A stretch of DNA of 64,000 nt from Natronococcus pandeyae (GCF_008122205.1 NZ_PHNJ01000001.1:62001-126000), one strand, 5' to 3'; counted from the first letter of the stretch, positions 1 through 8,492 are shown. The notes: a model not told the origin generated them from the letters alone. Numbers and translations: made by a program.

Positions 1-1
1 C

Positions 2-118
2 GCCGGCTCCGGTCAGGCCGTCCTCGCCGTCGGTGCCAGCGCCGGTCTCGCCGCCTGCGTCGGCGGCTACTACTTCGGCCGCGACCTCCGGGACGGGCTC
101 TTTCGAGACGTCGAGTGA
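2..118 (+). CDS. C-terminal end of a membrane protein (partial)
   Basis: Only the last 38 codons are in the window; the reading frame is open from the window edge to TGA. The residues form one small-residue-rich hydrophobic stretch (AVLAVGASAGLAACVGG) followed by a short charged tail (YYFGRDLRDGLFRDVE), which reads as a final transmembrane helix with a cytoplasmic or external tail. The Gly/Ala spacing resembles a glycine-zipper type helix. The family cannot be named from this fragment. It converges on the regulator gene ending at 202. Confidence 0.6.
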   Translation, partial: AGSGQAVLAVGASAGLAACVGGYYFGRDLRDGLFRDVE

Positions 119-201
119 TGCGGTCGGACGTACCGATTTGCAGGATTTCGACCACCTGTTCGGTCGAACCCGTTCGACGACTTGTGCCCGGCAGTACGAG
201 A

Positions 202-864
202 TTATACCTCGTTCGAAACCAGCTCCCAGCCGCGTTCCGTCCGCCGGACCATCCCCTCGTCGGCCATCAACTCGAGGAGTTCGGCGACGACCTCGCGGGG
301 GGCCTCGACGTCCTCGCTGAGTTCAGTAACCGATTTTGGCTCCGTCCGAATGCTCGCGAGCACGTCGGCGTAGATCCGGCTCTCGGGGCTGGCACCGACG
401 GTGTCGGAGATCCGATCGAGGACGTCACAGACGTTTCGCTGGACCCACCGCTGGGCGAGCGACAGTTCGTTCTCGAGCTGTTCTAACTCCTCGAGCGTCG
501 CGAGCAACTCGTCGAGTTCGTCGGTTTCGTCCCAAGTAACGTCGAGTTCGAGGTGACGACAGGTCGTGATGTCGAAGCTGCTGTTGGTCGGGTAAGCGCT
601 CTTGCTCACGTAGCCGTACGGCGAGAGGCTCACCTCGAGTCGAACGTTGCGAGCGATATGAAAGTACTTCCGCCGCTGGTCGTCGACCCGGCTCTCGATC
701 AGGCCGGCCTCCTCGAGTTTGCGCAGGTGTTCGATAACCGCCTTCGGGCTCACGCCGAGGTACTCCGAGATCTCGGTCACGTAGCAGGGCTTTCGCGCGA
801 GCAACCGGAGGATCCGTCTCCGGTTTTCGTTGCCGAGAAGGTCCAACAAGGCGGCGGAGTCCAT
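202..864 (-). CDS. ArsR-type transcription regulator with two winged-helix domains
   Basis: A 220-residue predicted cytoplasmic DNA-binding protein. Residues 1-75 form an ArsR/MarR-like winged helix: NENRRRILRLLARKPCYVTEISEYLGVSPKAVIEHLRKLEEAGLI is a textbook helix-turn-helix followed by the wing. The middle part (about 120-150) is acidic and helical and probably dimerises. The last 55 residues look like a second winged helix (SVTELSEDVEAPREVVAELLELMADEGMV). The start at 864 is an ATG that puts MDSAALLDLL first, as is usual in this haloarchaeal family; an in-frame start 15 codons upstream is less likely. Ligand and targets are unknown. It is monocistronic, converging with the membrane protein ending at 118. 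Confidence 0.85.
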   Translation of the reverse strand: MDSAALLDLLGNENRRRILRLLARKPCYVTEISEYLGVSPKAVIEHLRKLEEAGLIESRVDDQRRKYFHIARNVRLEVSLSPYGYVSKSAYPTNSSFDITTCRHLELDVTWDETDELDELLATLEELEQLENELSLAQRWVQRNVCDVLDRISDTVGASPESRIYADVLASIRTEPKSVTELSEDVEAPREVVAELLELMADEGMVRRTERGWELVSNEV

Positions 865-957
865 CGTATAGATTGTTGGGATCCATCGCGGAAAAGCGTG
901 TCTTCTCACTGCACCGAACGCAGCGACTCGGTTTTGGGTCCTCGATCGAACCGCCCG

Positions 958-1806
958 TTACTCGTCGTCTTCGTCGCCGTCGTCTTCGTCGCCATCGTCT
1001 TCGTCGGAGTCGTCGCCATCGTCTTCGTCGTTGGTCGGCAACTCGCCCTCTTCACGGGTTGGCGTGTCGTTGTCTCCGCTCGTCGTGTTGTCCCCGTCGT
1101 TCACCGATTCGTTTCCGTCGTCTTCCTCGCCGAGTTCGGTGTCACCGTCTTCGGGTTCGCCAGGCGCTTCGTCGTCTGGCTCGTCAGGAGTGGATCGTTC
1201 GTCGTCCTCCTCATCGTCGCCAGGCAACTGGTCGCTAAACGGTGCACTGTCGAGGTAGTCGTCGAACCCGACCAGTTGCTTCGCGATGTCCGCGATCTGT
1301 TCGCCGCTGAGTTCGGCGGCGTTCTCCCGGATGGACTCGAGTCGATCGAGGCCGACGTCGGTATCGAGCGCGAACGGCTGGGTCTGTTCGACCGATCGCT
1401 CGAGTGCGGTAATCTCGACGGTCAGGCGGGTCATCCGCGCCTGGTACTGTGGCTCCGAGAGTTCGTCTTCCTGCTCTTGGAGTTCGTCACGCTCGTTTTC
1501 GAGCGACTCGAGCGTTGCCTCCAGTCCGTCGGCCCGCTCGTCGACGAGCGTTTTGCGGGTTTCGTTGTCGGCGTCCTCGTACTTCGCCTCGAACATCTCG
1601 GATTCGACCGTGTTCGACGTGTCCGCCGCGCTCGATTGCATGAACGTGGAGACGCTCTGTCCCGGTGCTACCTCCTCTTCGTCCGGCTGTTCGGTCGTGC
1701 TGTCGGCGCCGATCGCACCTGCGAAGGCCCCGCTCGCGGCGGGTGCCACCGTCAGGCCGACGAGGGCGACCGCCACGAGAAGCACAACCGACCGAGTAGC
1801 TGTCAT
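958..1806 (-). CDS. exported coiled-coil protein with acidic tail (DUF7096-like)
   Basis: A 282-residue secreted or membrane-anchored protein of unknown function. Residues 1-27 are a signal peptide (VVLLVAVALVGLTVAPAASGAFAG). Residues about 60-135 are a charged helical region (LEATLESLENERDELQEQEDELSEPQYQARMTRL, in parts) typical of a coiled coil. The last 90 residues are an extreme Asp/Glu-rich low-complexity tail ending in repeated GDEDD units, which would keep an external domain soluble in high salt. I place it in the haloarchaeal DUF7096 family from memory of its pattern. ATG at 1806 is preferred over TTG at 1818 because a T-rich TATA-like element lies about 27 nt upstream (1831-1837), giving a leaderless message. 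Confidence 0.75.
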   Translation of the reverse strand: MTATRSVVLLVAVALVGLTVAPAASGAFAGAIGADSTTEQPDEEEVAPGQSVSTFMQSSAADTSNTVESEMFEAKYEDADNETRKTLVDERADGLEATLESLENERDELQEQEDELSEPQYQARMTRLTVEITALERSVEQTQPFALDTDVGLDRLESIRENAAELSGEQIADIAKQLVGFDDYLDSAPFSDQLPGDDEEDDERSTPDEPDDEAPGEPEDGDTELGEEDDGNESVNDGDNTTSGDNDTPTREEGELPTNDEDDGDDSDEDDGDEDDGDEDDE

Positions 1807-1830
1807 TACTGTGTTCAACCGAGGAATCTC

Positions 1831-1837
1831 CTAAAAA
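1831..1837 (-). promoter_or_regulatory. TATA-like element of the coiled-coil protein gene
   Basis: On the minus strand the sequence reads CTTTTTAG, centred about 28 nt before the ATG at 1806. This spacing is what a leaderless haloarchaeal transcript needs and it supports that start codon. Confidence 0.4.
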
Positions 1838-2165
1838 GTCAGACCTTCGTTCGGATCGTTCAACCGATCCCGTCGTGACCTGAGAATCGCCCGGAGTGTT
1901 TAAGCTGCTTTCAGCTGCCGCCGTACACTACTTGATCAATCCGGTATCGTCTCCGTCCGTTCGTCGATCCAGTCCGGTGACTCTGACTGTTTCGGACCGT
2001 TTAAACCGTTTATCACCCGTTTCAGCGACTGACTACTCCCACCCTCGTACGGGTTTCACAACCGGTTCCGGGACTCAGTCCGAACCGTTGTGCCCCGTGA
2101 GCGACAGATCGTGACGGATCGTCGCTCGAAACTGTTGTCGAACGATTTCACTGATAGCACGTGGG
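1838..2165. other. intergenic region between divergent genes, no gene seen
   Basis: About 330 bases without a convincing coding frame. It is locally rich in T-tracts and in short GTTTAAAC/GTTTATCAC-like stretches around 2000-2020, which could be promoter or regulator sites for either neighbour. No hairpin or repeat stands out. Confidence 0.4.
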
Positions 2166-2171
2166 TTTATA
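2166..2171 (+). promoter_or_regulatory. TATA box upstream of small haloarchaeal protein
   Basis: TTTATA in the context GTGGGTTTATACC, 48 nt before the ATG at 2219, so the transcript would carry a leader of about 20 nt. Confidence 0.45.
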
Positions 2172-2218
2172 CCTCTCGCCGAACAGTTATGTTTCTTCAC
2201 GTCGTGGTATCGATTGTC

Positions 2219-2605
2219 ATGTTCGAGGTGTTTTCGCGGAGCTACTACCTCGGCCGGCTCTACGTGACTCCAACCGACGAGGATCACGCACTCATGCACG
2301 ACGAGCAACACGAGCGAATAAACGAGGAGGTGTACACGACCGGGGACGGCCTCGAGCGACTCGACGCCCCGCTGGTGATGAAACTCGAGTCACAACACTT
2401 CGCGGTCCACGGCGACGAGGCCGTGCCGACGAACACGCTCGCCCTCCCCGAACCGATGCTCGAGAACACGGAGATTCGGAACCCGCCCTCCCTTCGCGAA
2501 GTGATGCTCGCGCGTCGCGAGCGCGCCGAGCAACTGCTCGCGTTCGCCGGCGGCTGGGACGTTCCGGGCCCCGATCTCGGCGACCATCCCGGCGCCGGAA
2601 CCTAA
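2219..2605 (+). CDS. small haloarchaeal protein, DUF5802-like
   Basis: A 128-residue soluble protein of unknown function. It opens MFEVFSRSYYLGRLYVTP, the signature I associate with DUF5802, a Halobacteria-restricted family. It has no membrane segment and no catalytic motif. The rest is a compact mix of strands (DAPLVMKLESQHFAVHGDEAVP) and a C-terminal helix (REVMLARRERAEQLLAFA). An upstream in-frame start at 2090 would add 43 residues with no homolog-like character, so 2219 is chosen. It lies 29 nt before the release-factor-like gene and is probably co-transcribed with it. Confidence 0.75.
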   Translation: MFEVFSRSYYLGRLYVTPTDEDHALMHDEQHERINEEVYTTGDGLERLDAPLVMKLESQHFAVHGDEAVPTNTLALPEPMLENTEIRNPPSLREVMLARRERAEQLLAFAGGWDVPGPDLGDHPGAGT

Positions 2606-2634
2606 AAGTAGCCCCGCTTCGCGTGTTCGGTCAG

Positions 2635-3552
2635 ATGCTCGACGAGTTGCTCGGCCGCGCCTCCCTGAAGGAGCGCATCGACGAACTCGAGGAGGAAAAC
2701 GAACGGCTGCGAGAGCGGTACGAGGCCGAATCCGAGCGCCGGTCCGACGCGGTCACCGCCAGACAGGACGCCGAAGAGAAACAGAACCGGCTCGAAGACC
2801 GCATCGCCCAGCTCGAGGGCGAACTCGAGCGCCTCGACGACGACGAGGGCGGTCCCAGCGTCCGCCGCCGCGCGGAGCTGCGCGGCGGGCGTCTCGCCGA
2901 GGTCCTCGACCGGCTACAGTCGATCCGAACGGAACCGGAAGGTGCCCTCACCGCCGGCATCGACGACGAAACCGGGGTTCCAGACACCGTTCGGGACGAC
3001 CTCGCGGACGCGCTGGGCGACCGACTCGCCCTGCTCGACGACGCGGCACCCTGCGTCTGTTGCGTAGACGACGCCGGTCTCGTCTCGGTCGCGCTCGAGT
3101 CGCCCGTCCAGCCCGACCTCGAGCCGGCCTGGAACGACCGGTTCGGGCTCGAGCGCGAGTGGTTCCTGCCGAACGGGCGGTACGCGCTCGCGCTCGTGCG
3201 GGCAGATCTGTTCGCACTCGGAACCTACGAAGACGACGAGCGCGTCTCGTATCGCGGGTTCGAGAGCGACGTGAAGGGGAACCACTCGAAAGGCGGCTTC
3301 TCGCAGGCCCGCTTCGAGCGCATCCGCGACGACCAGATCGACGACCACCTCGACCGGTGTCGCGAGGCCATCGCCGACTACGATGGCGACCGGCTCTACG
3401 TGGTCGGCCAGCGCGGCGTCGTCGAGACGCTCGCCGAGGAGTCGGCGTTCGAACCGGACGCGACCGCGGCCGTCGACGCGACCGGGAACCCGAAGCCGGC
3501 GCTCGAGGACGCCCACCGCTCGTTCTGGACGACGACGCTGACGGTGATCTGA
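2635..3552 (+). CDS. Vms1/ANKZF1-type release-factor-like protein
   Basis: A 305-residue protein. Residues 11-68 are a strong coiled coil. From about 95 to the end is an eRF1-like (VLRF1) fold: the segment SDVKGNHSKGGFSQARFERI places a GGFSQ loop at 220-224, with Gln224 in the position of the catalytic glutamine of the Vms1/ANKZF1/archaeal release-factor-like family, followed by the RFER helix. Known members cut peptidyl-tRNA on stalled large ribosomal subunits, releasing the nascent chain. A C-C pair (140-143, CVCC) is also present. The ATG at 2635 is used; a GTG 12 nt upstream is possible. Function is inferred from the motif; ribosome release has not been shown for this gene. Confidence 0.8.
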   Translation: MLDELLGRASLKERIDELEEENERLRERYEAESERRSDAVTARQDAEEKQNRLEDRIAQLEGELERLDDDEGGPSVRRRAELRGGRLAEVLDRLQSIRTEPEGALTAGIDDETGVPDTVRDDLADALGDRLALLDDAAPCVCCVDDAGLVSVALESPVQPDLEPAWNDRFGLEREWFLPNGRYALALVRADLFALGTYEDDERVSYRGFESDVKGNHSKGGFSQARFERIRDDQIDDHLDRCREAIADYDGDRLYVVGQRGVVETLAEESAFEPDATAAVDATGNPKPALEDAHRSFWTTTLTVI

Positions 3553-4034
3553 CAGTCGTTGGCACTACGGTTTCGTTGGTCCAGTCTGGACTGTGACTCT
3601 GAGTAGACCGAACTGTTCCGTCGAGATGCAAGTGGAACGTCCGGCCTCGAGTCTGCAGTACCAGCCAACCGCCCGGGTGGGACTTTCGCGATGATATCGA
3701 CGGGGGCAGGTCTTGCGTGGGCGGGTCTTGCTCACACGAATACAGGGGATTGCCACACCCTCCCCAGCCGACTCACTCGCTGGCGGGCTCACGGCCGCTG
3801 GCCGTTCGCCCGTCCGCGGCGCTGTGCGCCGCGCTCCGCTCGTTCGTCCCTCGCGCGGAATCGGTCAGCAGTTCTCGCTGCTGCTCGAACTGCTGACCAG
3901 TGCGCGCCACCGCAAGAAGAGTGGATGGCTCGACGTGATACGCAGTTCCCCTGTACGCAACACGAATTTCACACGACTCTGAACAACGAACCACGATCCA
4001 CTGTCGAGCCTGCGAACGGGCAGACATCAGGGCA
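3553..4034. other. intergenic region, degenerate sequence, no gene seen
   Basis: Almost 500 bases without a supportable gene. It contains CGGGTGGGACTTTCG near 3675, close to the GGGTGGGACTGAAAG motif found at 31989-32002, and runs of CGCTCG/GCGCCGCGC character typical of decayed haloarchaeal spacers. Several frames are open by composition only. Confidence 0.4.
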
Positions 4035-4042
4035 TTCATTAG
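4035..4042 (+). promoter_or_regulatory. TATA-like element of udk
   Basis: TTCATTAG, 23-30 nt before the ATG at 4065, which fits a leaderless message. Confidence 0.4.
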
Positions 4043-4064
4043 CGATCCGTCCGAGGGTCGGGTA

Positions 4065-4781
4065 ATGAGTATCCCGTCGTTCGTCATCGGCATCGCCGGC
4101 GGCACGGGGGCCGGAAAGACGACGGTCGCGCGCACCGTCGCCGAGACGGTCGGCGAAGCCGTCACGCGAATCCCGGTCGACAACTATTACAAGGACCTCT
4201 CCCACCTCGAGTACGAGGAACGGGCTGACGTCAACTACGACCACCCCTCGGCCTTCGAGTGGGACCTGCTCCGCGAGCAACTCGACGCGCTCCTCATGGG
4301 CCAACCGATCGAGATGCCCCAGTACGACTTCGAGATCCACAACCGAAAGGACGAGCGCGTCCGGGTCGAGCCCTCCGACGTTATCGTCCTCGAGGGAATC
4401 TTCTCGCTGTTCGACGACCAGATCCTCGAGATGCTCGATCTCAAGGTGTACGTGATGACCGACGCCGACGTCCGCATCCTGCGGCGGATCGAGCGCGACG
4501 TCGTCGACCGCGGCCGCGACCTCGAGGGCGTCATCGAGCAGTACCTCGAGACGGTCAAACCGATGCACGAGCAGTTCGTCTCGCCGACCAAAAAGAACGC
4601 GGACGTGATCATCCCCGAGGGCGCGAACCGAATGGCGGTCGACCTGCTGGTCGAGAAGGTCGAGGCCGAACTCGTTCCCGGCGAGGCGGAGGGCGACGCC
4701 GAGCGCACCGTCCCGCTCGACGTCGGCGAGGACCGGCCGACGCGCGTCGAACTCGAGTCGTCCGGCAGACCCGACGACTGA
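4065..4781 (+). CDS. udk: uridine kinase
   Basis: A 238-residue cytoplasmic kinase that phosphorylates uridine (and cytidine) in pyrimidine salvage. The P-loop GGTGAGKT is at 12-19. PVDNYYKDLSHLEYEERADVNYDHP (in parts, about 37-61) is the nucleoside-binding signature of the PRK/uridine kinase family, and VIVLEGIFSLFD (about 107-118) is the Walker B region. RRIERDVVDRGRD supplies the lid arginines. The last 35 residues are an acidic extension absent from bacterial Udk. ATG at 4065 directly precedes the P-loop domain. It is followed after 101 nt by the DUF1611 gene with its own promoter. Confidence 0.92.
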   Translation: MSIPSFVIGIAGGTGAGKTTVARTVAETVGEAVTRIPVDNYYKDLSHLEYEERADVNYDHPSAFEWDLLREQLDALLMGQPIEMPQYDFEIHNRKDERVRVEPSDVIVLEGIFSLFDDQILEMLDLKVYVMTDADVRILRRIERDVVDRGRDLEGVIEQYLETVKPMHEQFVSPTKKNADVIIPEGANRMAVDLLVEKVEAELVPGEAEGDAERTVPLDVGEDRPTRVELESSGRPDD

Positions 4782-4848
4782 CGTCGGCCCGACGCGTTCG
4801 ACGACTGACCGTGCTGTCACCGACCTGTCAGACCGCTCTCGAGATGTC

Positions 4849-4858
4849 TATTGTTAAG
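4849..4858 (+). promoter_or_regulatory. TATA box of dgcN-dgcA-like operon
   Basis: TATTGTTAAG centred 29 nt before the ATG at 4883; leaderless transcription of the DUF1611-epimerase pair is expected. Confidence 0.45.
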
Positions 4859-4882
4859 TAGCCGCTCACCCGATGCCCGGGT

Positions 4883-5902
4883 ATGCGTATCGCGATTCTC
4901 GCCCACGAGAAGTTTCCGGACCGGGCCAAGACGGCCCTGGGAGTGCTGCGCTACGGTGATTACGACGTCGAAGCGGTCCTCGACCGCGACAGCGCCGGCA
5001 GCCAGGTCTCCGATCACGTTCCAGACGTCCAGGACGCCCCGATCGTCGAGGGGATGGCCGACGTCGACGCCGACGTCGACGCCCTGCTGATCGGGATCGC
5101 CCCCATCGGCGGCGGCTTCGACGAGAGCTGGCGCGACGACGTGAAAATGGCCCTCGAGAACGGTTGTGACGTCATCTCCGGTCTTCACTACTTCCTCGAG
5201 AACGACGAGGAGTTCACCGCTCTCGCCGACGAGAACGACTGCGAACTGTGGGACGTCCGCAAGCCGCCCGAAGACCTGACGGTGAGCCAGGGTATCGCCG
5301 GCGAGGTCGACGCCGAGGTCATCCTCACCGTCGGCACCGACTGCTCGGTCGGGAAAATGACGGTCTCGATGGAACTCGCTCGTGACGCCCGCGAGGCCGG
5401 CTACGACGCCGCCGTGATCCCGACCGGCCAGACAGGGATCATGATCGAGGGCTGGGGCAATCCGGTCGACCGCGTCGTCTCCGACTTCACGGCGGGTGCG
5501 GTCGAGGAGATGATCGTCGAGAAGGGCGACGAGCACGACTATCTCTTCGTCGAGGGCCAGGGCAGCATCGTCCACCCGGCGTACTCGGCGGTCACCTGCG
5601 GCATCCTCCACGGCGCGATGGCCGATCAGCTGGTGCTCTGTCACGAAGCAGGCAAAGAGGCGATCCACGGCTACGAATCGTTCGAACTGCCCTCGATTCG
5701 GCGCTACGTCGATCTCTACGAGGACCTCGCCGAGCCAGTCTCGGACGCCACCATTACCGCAGGAGCGCTCAACACCGCCGACCTGGAAGACGACGAGGAG
5801 GCGCGCCAGGCGGTCGAGGAGTACACCGACTCGCTCGACGCGCCGGCGGCCGACGTCATCCGGTTCGGAACCGACGACCTGCTGGAGGCACTGCTCGAAT
5901 GA
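4883..5902 (+). CDS. dgcN: DUF1611 / DgcN-like N-acyltransferase family protein
   Basis: A 339-residue member of the DUF1611 family. An N-terminal Rossmann-like domain (1-125) is followed by a P-loop-type domain with GTDCSVGKMT at 151-160 and YLFVEGQGSIVHPAYSA further on. In marine bacteria a DUF1611 protein named DgcN acts with dipeptide epimerase DgcA in D-glutamate catabolism, DgcN being the N-acetyltransferase. Here the stop overlaps the epimerase start by ATGA, so the two are translated together. The D-glutamate role is transferred from that system and unproven in archaea; a role in peptide or cofactor ligation remains possible. Confidence 0.75.
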   Translation: MRIAILAHEKFPDRAKTALGVLRYGDYDVEAVLDRDSAGSQVSDHVPDVQDAPIVEGMADVDADVDALLIGIAPIGGGFDESWRDDVKMALENGCDVISGLHYFLENDEEFTALADENDCELWDVRKPPEDLTVSQGIAGEVDAEVILTVGTDCSVGKMTVSMELARDAREAGYDAAVIPTGQTGIMIEGWGNPVDRVVSDFTAGAVEEMIVEKGDEHDYLFVEGQGSIVHPAYSAVTCGILHGAMADQLVLCHEAGKEAIHGYESFELPSIRRYVDLYEDLAEPVSDATITAGALNTADLEDDEEARQAVEEYTDSLDAPAADVIRFGTDDLLEALLE

Positions 5903-6939
5903 CGCTCGAAACCGACTTCGAGCGGCGAACACTCCCGCTCGAGTTCCCCTTCACGATCTCCCGCGGGACGGCGACCGAGGCCGAGGTCGTGACCGTCCGG
6001 ATCGAGGACGAGGACGGGATCGTCGGCGTCGGTGGCGCCGGGCCGTCCGCCCACTACGGCGAGACACCCGAGACGGTCGCGGCCGTCCTCCCCGACCTGC
6101 TCGCGGTCGTCGAGGAGGTCGGCGATCCGTTCCTGCTCGAGCGGATCGAACGCCGCATGCGCGAGACGGTACAGCGGAACCCGGCCGCTCGCTGTGCCGT
6201 CAGTATCGCGCTGCACGATCTCGTCGCGAAGCGCGTCGACGAGCCGCTGTACCGGTACTGGGGACTCGATCCGACGGAGACGCTCGAGACCTCCTACACC
6301 ATCGGTATCGACGACCTCGAGACGATGCGCGAGAAGACCGAAACCGCGCTCGAGCGCGGTCACGGGACGCTGAAGGTCAAACTCGGCACCGACCGCGACG
6401 TCGAGATCGTCCGGACGATCCGCTCGGTCGCACCCGACGTCCGCCTGTTCGTCGACGCGAACGAGGCCTGGACGCCCCGCGAGGCCGTCAGGAAGATCGA
6501 CCGTCTCGCCGAGTTCGACCTCGAGTTCGTCGAACAGCCCGTCGCCGCCGAGGATCCCGAGGGGCTCCGATTCGTCTACGAGCGCTCGTCGCTCCCGATC
6601 GCGGCCGACGAATCCTGTATCACGCTCGAGGATATTCCACAGATCGCCGACCGGTGTGACATCGCGAACCTGAAGCTGATGAAGTGTGGCGGCCTCCGTG
6701 AGGCGAAGCGAATGATCCACACGGCTCGCGCACACGGCCTCGAGGTGATGTGTGGCTGTATGAGCGAGTCGAACGCCTCCATCGCGGCGGCCTGTCACCT
6801 CGCGCCGCTGCTCGACTACGCCGACCTCGACGGCTCGCTGCTGCTGGACGAGGATCCCTACGCCGGCGTCCCGATGCCGGACGGCGAGATCGATCTCGCG
6901 GGTCTCGGGCGGACGGGAACCGGCGCGACGCTCGAGTGA
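5899..6939 (+). CDS. dgcA: dipeptide epimerase, enolase superfamily (DgcA-like)
   Basis: A 346-residue enolase-superfamily enzyme of the muconate-lactonising/dipeptide epimerase subgroup. The catalytic KxK is KVK at 159-161, the metal ligands are Asp186 (VDANEAW), Glu212 (VEQP) and Asp237 (ADES), the second base is in NLKLMKCGG (Lys259 or Lys262), and the dipeptide-recognising DLDG is at 309-312. Such enzymes interconvert L,D and L,L dipeptides such as Ala-Glu. It is coupled to the DUF1611 gene by a 4-nt overlap. By analogy with bacterial DgcN-DgcA it may epimerise N-acetyl-D-glutamate. Confidence 0.85.
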   Translation: MTLETDFERRTLPLEFPFTISRGTATEAEVVTVRIEDEDGIVGVGGAGPSAHYGETPETVAAVLPDLLAVVEEVGDPFLLERIERRMRETVQRNPAARCAVSIALHDLVAKRVDEPLYRYWGLDPTETLETSYTIGIDDLETMREKTETALERGHGTLKVKLGTDRDVEIVRTIRSVAPDVRLFVDANEAWTPREAVRKIDRLAEFDLEFVEQPVAAEDPEGLRFVYERSSLPIAADESCITLEDIPQIADRCDIANLKLMKCGGLREAKRMIHTARAHGLEVMCGCMSESNASIAAACHLAPLLDYADLDGSLLLDEDPYAGVPMPDGEIDLAGLGRTGTGATLE

Positions 6940-7009
6940 CGGAGTCGGCGGTCGTGGTACCACGACCCTCAGAAGTGTTATCCGTGCACTGCCCGTACGA
7001 TTGGTTGTA

Positions 7010-7204
7010 ATGGCAAACGGTAACGTTGATTTCTTCAACGACACAGGCGGCTACGGTTTCATTTCGACGGACGACGCGGACGATGACGTATTCTTCCACA
7101 TGGAAGACGTCGGCGGCCCGGACCTCGAAGAAGGACAGGAGATCGAATTCGACATCGAACAGGCCCCCAAGGGTCCCCGCGCGACGAACGTCGTCCGCAA
7201 CTAA
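7010..7204 (+). CDS. cspA: cold-shock domain protein
   Basis: A 64-residue single cold-shock domain (OB fold) that binds single-stranded nucleic acid. The RNP1-like GGYGFI (13-18) and RNP2-like DVFFHM (26-31) motifs are intact, with acidic surface residues suited to high salt. ATG at 7010 is used; TTG at 7001 is in frame but a T/A element at 6978-6981 sits about 30 nt before 7010, fitting a leaderless message. A strong hairpin follows the stop. Confidence 0.93.
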   Translation: MANGNVDFFNDTGGYGFISTDDADDDVFFHMEDVGGPDLEEGQEIEFDIEQAPKGPRATNVVRN

Positions 7205-7217
7205 TACCGACTTCACT

Positions 7218-7233
7218 GTCGCCTTGCGGCGAC
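7218..7233 (+). terminator. hairpin terminator after cspA
   Basis: GTCGCC TTGC GGCGAC, a perfect 6-bp stem with a 4-nt loop 14 nt after the stop codon, followed by a T-rich stretch (CATTTTAGG). It lies between convergent cspA and the MFS gene. Confidence 0.5.
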
Positions 7234-7310
7234 TCTGAACGACGGATTCATTTTAGGTAGTATTCCGCGACGAGCCGGTGGTGTCGACGTACCCGTCTCT
7301 CTCACGTCGA

Positions 7311-8492
7311 TCAGTACCGCGAGCCGGTCAGCCAGTTCGCGACGAGGAGACAGCCGACGACCGCGAGCATGGCGATCAGCACGCCGAACGAGACGGCCCA
7401 GCCGAACAGGTCGGCGACGAGTCCGACCACGACCGACCCCGCGGAGGCGACGATCATGTAGACCGTTCGGATGAGCCCGAAGCCGACGCTCCGCTCGTCC
7501 TCCGCGAGGTTGTCCATGAACCGTGGGAGCACCGCGGCGCCCCAGCCCATACTCAATCCCAGGAGGACGATCCCGGATGCTACCGCCGCGAGACCGGAAC
7601 CGACCACGAGCAGCGAGAACCCGAGTATTCCCGCGACCGTACAGACGGCGATGGCGACGTCTCGGCCGACCCGGTCGGAGAGCGAGCCGACGCCGATCTG
7701 CAGGAATCCCTGGACGACGAAGTACGCGCCGAACAGTACGGCGGCGGTCGTCGTGCTATAGCCGCGAAACTCGACGAGGAACGTCGGGAGGAAGGTGGCC
7801 ACCCCCTGCCAGATGAAGTCGTTCGCGATGGCGATCGCGCCGGTGAAGAGGATCGCGGGGCGCGAGAGCACCTCCAGCATGGACTCCGGAACGACGCGCT
7901 CGCGCAGCGGCTGGTTCGGGCGCCGCGGTTCCGTCGGTCGGACGCGCGAGGCGAACAGGAAGAAACACGGAACGGCGACGATTGCGGTGATTGCGACGGC
8001 CGGTCGCCAGCCGTACCGGGCGGCGATCCAGGCGACCACGACCGGAGTGAGCAGGCCCGCTGCCGGCGCTCCAGCGTTGTGAACGCCGACTGCAGTCCCG
8101 ATGTCGTCGTACGTTCGCGTCAGTAGCGCCGTCGCGACACTGTAGTGGAGACCGGCCGCCCCGCCGACCAGGACCGCGCCGACGAAGAAGACCGCGAAAT
8201 GCGGCGCGAAGACGAGAAGGAGGCTCAAGGCGCCGGTTCCGCCAACTGCGACGAGGATGACGAGTCGCTCTCCGTACCGGTCGGCGAGCATCCCGCTCGG
8301 ATACTGGCTGATCGCGTACGCCAGCCACATGCCCGTCATCGCCATCCCGACGAGCGCGTTCGAAACGTCGAACTCGGCGACGATCTCGGGGACGACCGGG
8401 CTGACCGCCAGCCGACCGACCATAGTCACGAAAAACGCCAGGGTACAGAGCAGCAGTACCGTCTCGCGGTAGCGCCATGCGACGGGTCCCAT
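7311..8492 (-). CDS. MFS transporter
   Basis: A 393-residue major facilitator superfamily permease with about 12 hydrophobic segments. The motif A loop between helices 2 and 3 is visible (GMLADRYGERLVI) and repeats weakly in the second half (GSLSDRVGRDVAI). A central cytoplasmic loop carries RVRPTEPRRPNQPLRERVVPE (in parts). Substrate cannot be told. The first ATG is at 8492; an in-frame TTG at 8612 would add 40 acidic residues and cannot be excluded. It is monocistronic, divergent from the His-rich secreted protein. Confidence 0.85.
   Translation of the reverse strand: MGPVAWRYRETVLLLCTLAFFVTMVGRLAVSPVVPEIVAEFDVSNALVGMAMTGMWLAYAISQYPSGMLADRYGERLVILVAVGGTGALSLLLVFAPHFAVFFVGAVLVGGAAGLHYSVATALLTRTYDDIGTAVGVHNAGAPAAGLLTPVVVAWIAARYGWRPAVAITAIVAVPCFFLFASRVRPTEPRRPNQPLRERVVPESMLEVLSRPAILFTGAIAIANDFIWQGVATFLPTFLVEFRGYSTTTAAVLFGAYFVVQGFLQIGVGSLSDRVGRDVAIAVCTVAGILGFSLLVVGSGLAAVASGIVLLGLSMGWGAAVLPRFMDNLAEDERSVGFGLIRTVYMIVASAGSVVVGLVADLFGWAVSFGVLIAMLAVVGCLLVANWLTGSRY

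Noticed and set aside
3713-3982. 89-codon open frame before udk
   Set aside because: Composition-driven: Arg/Ser-rich, no haloarchaeal acidity, and inside a spacer with decayed repeats.
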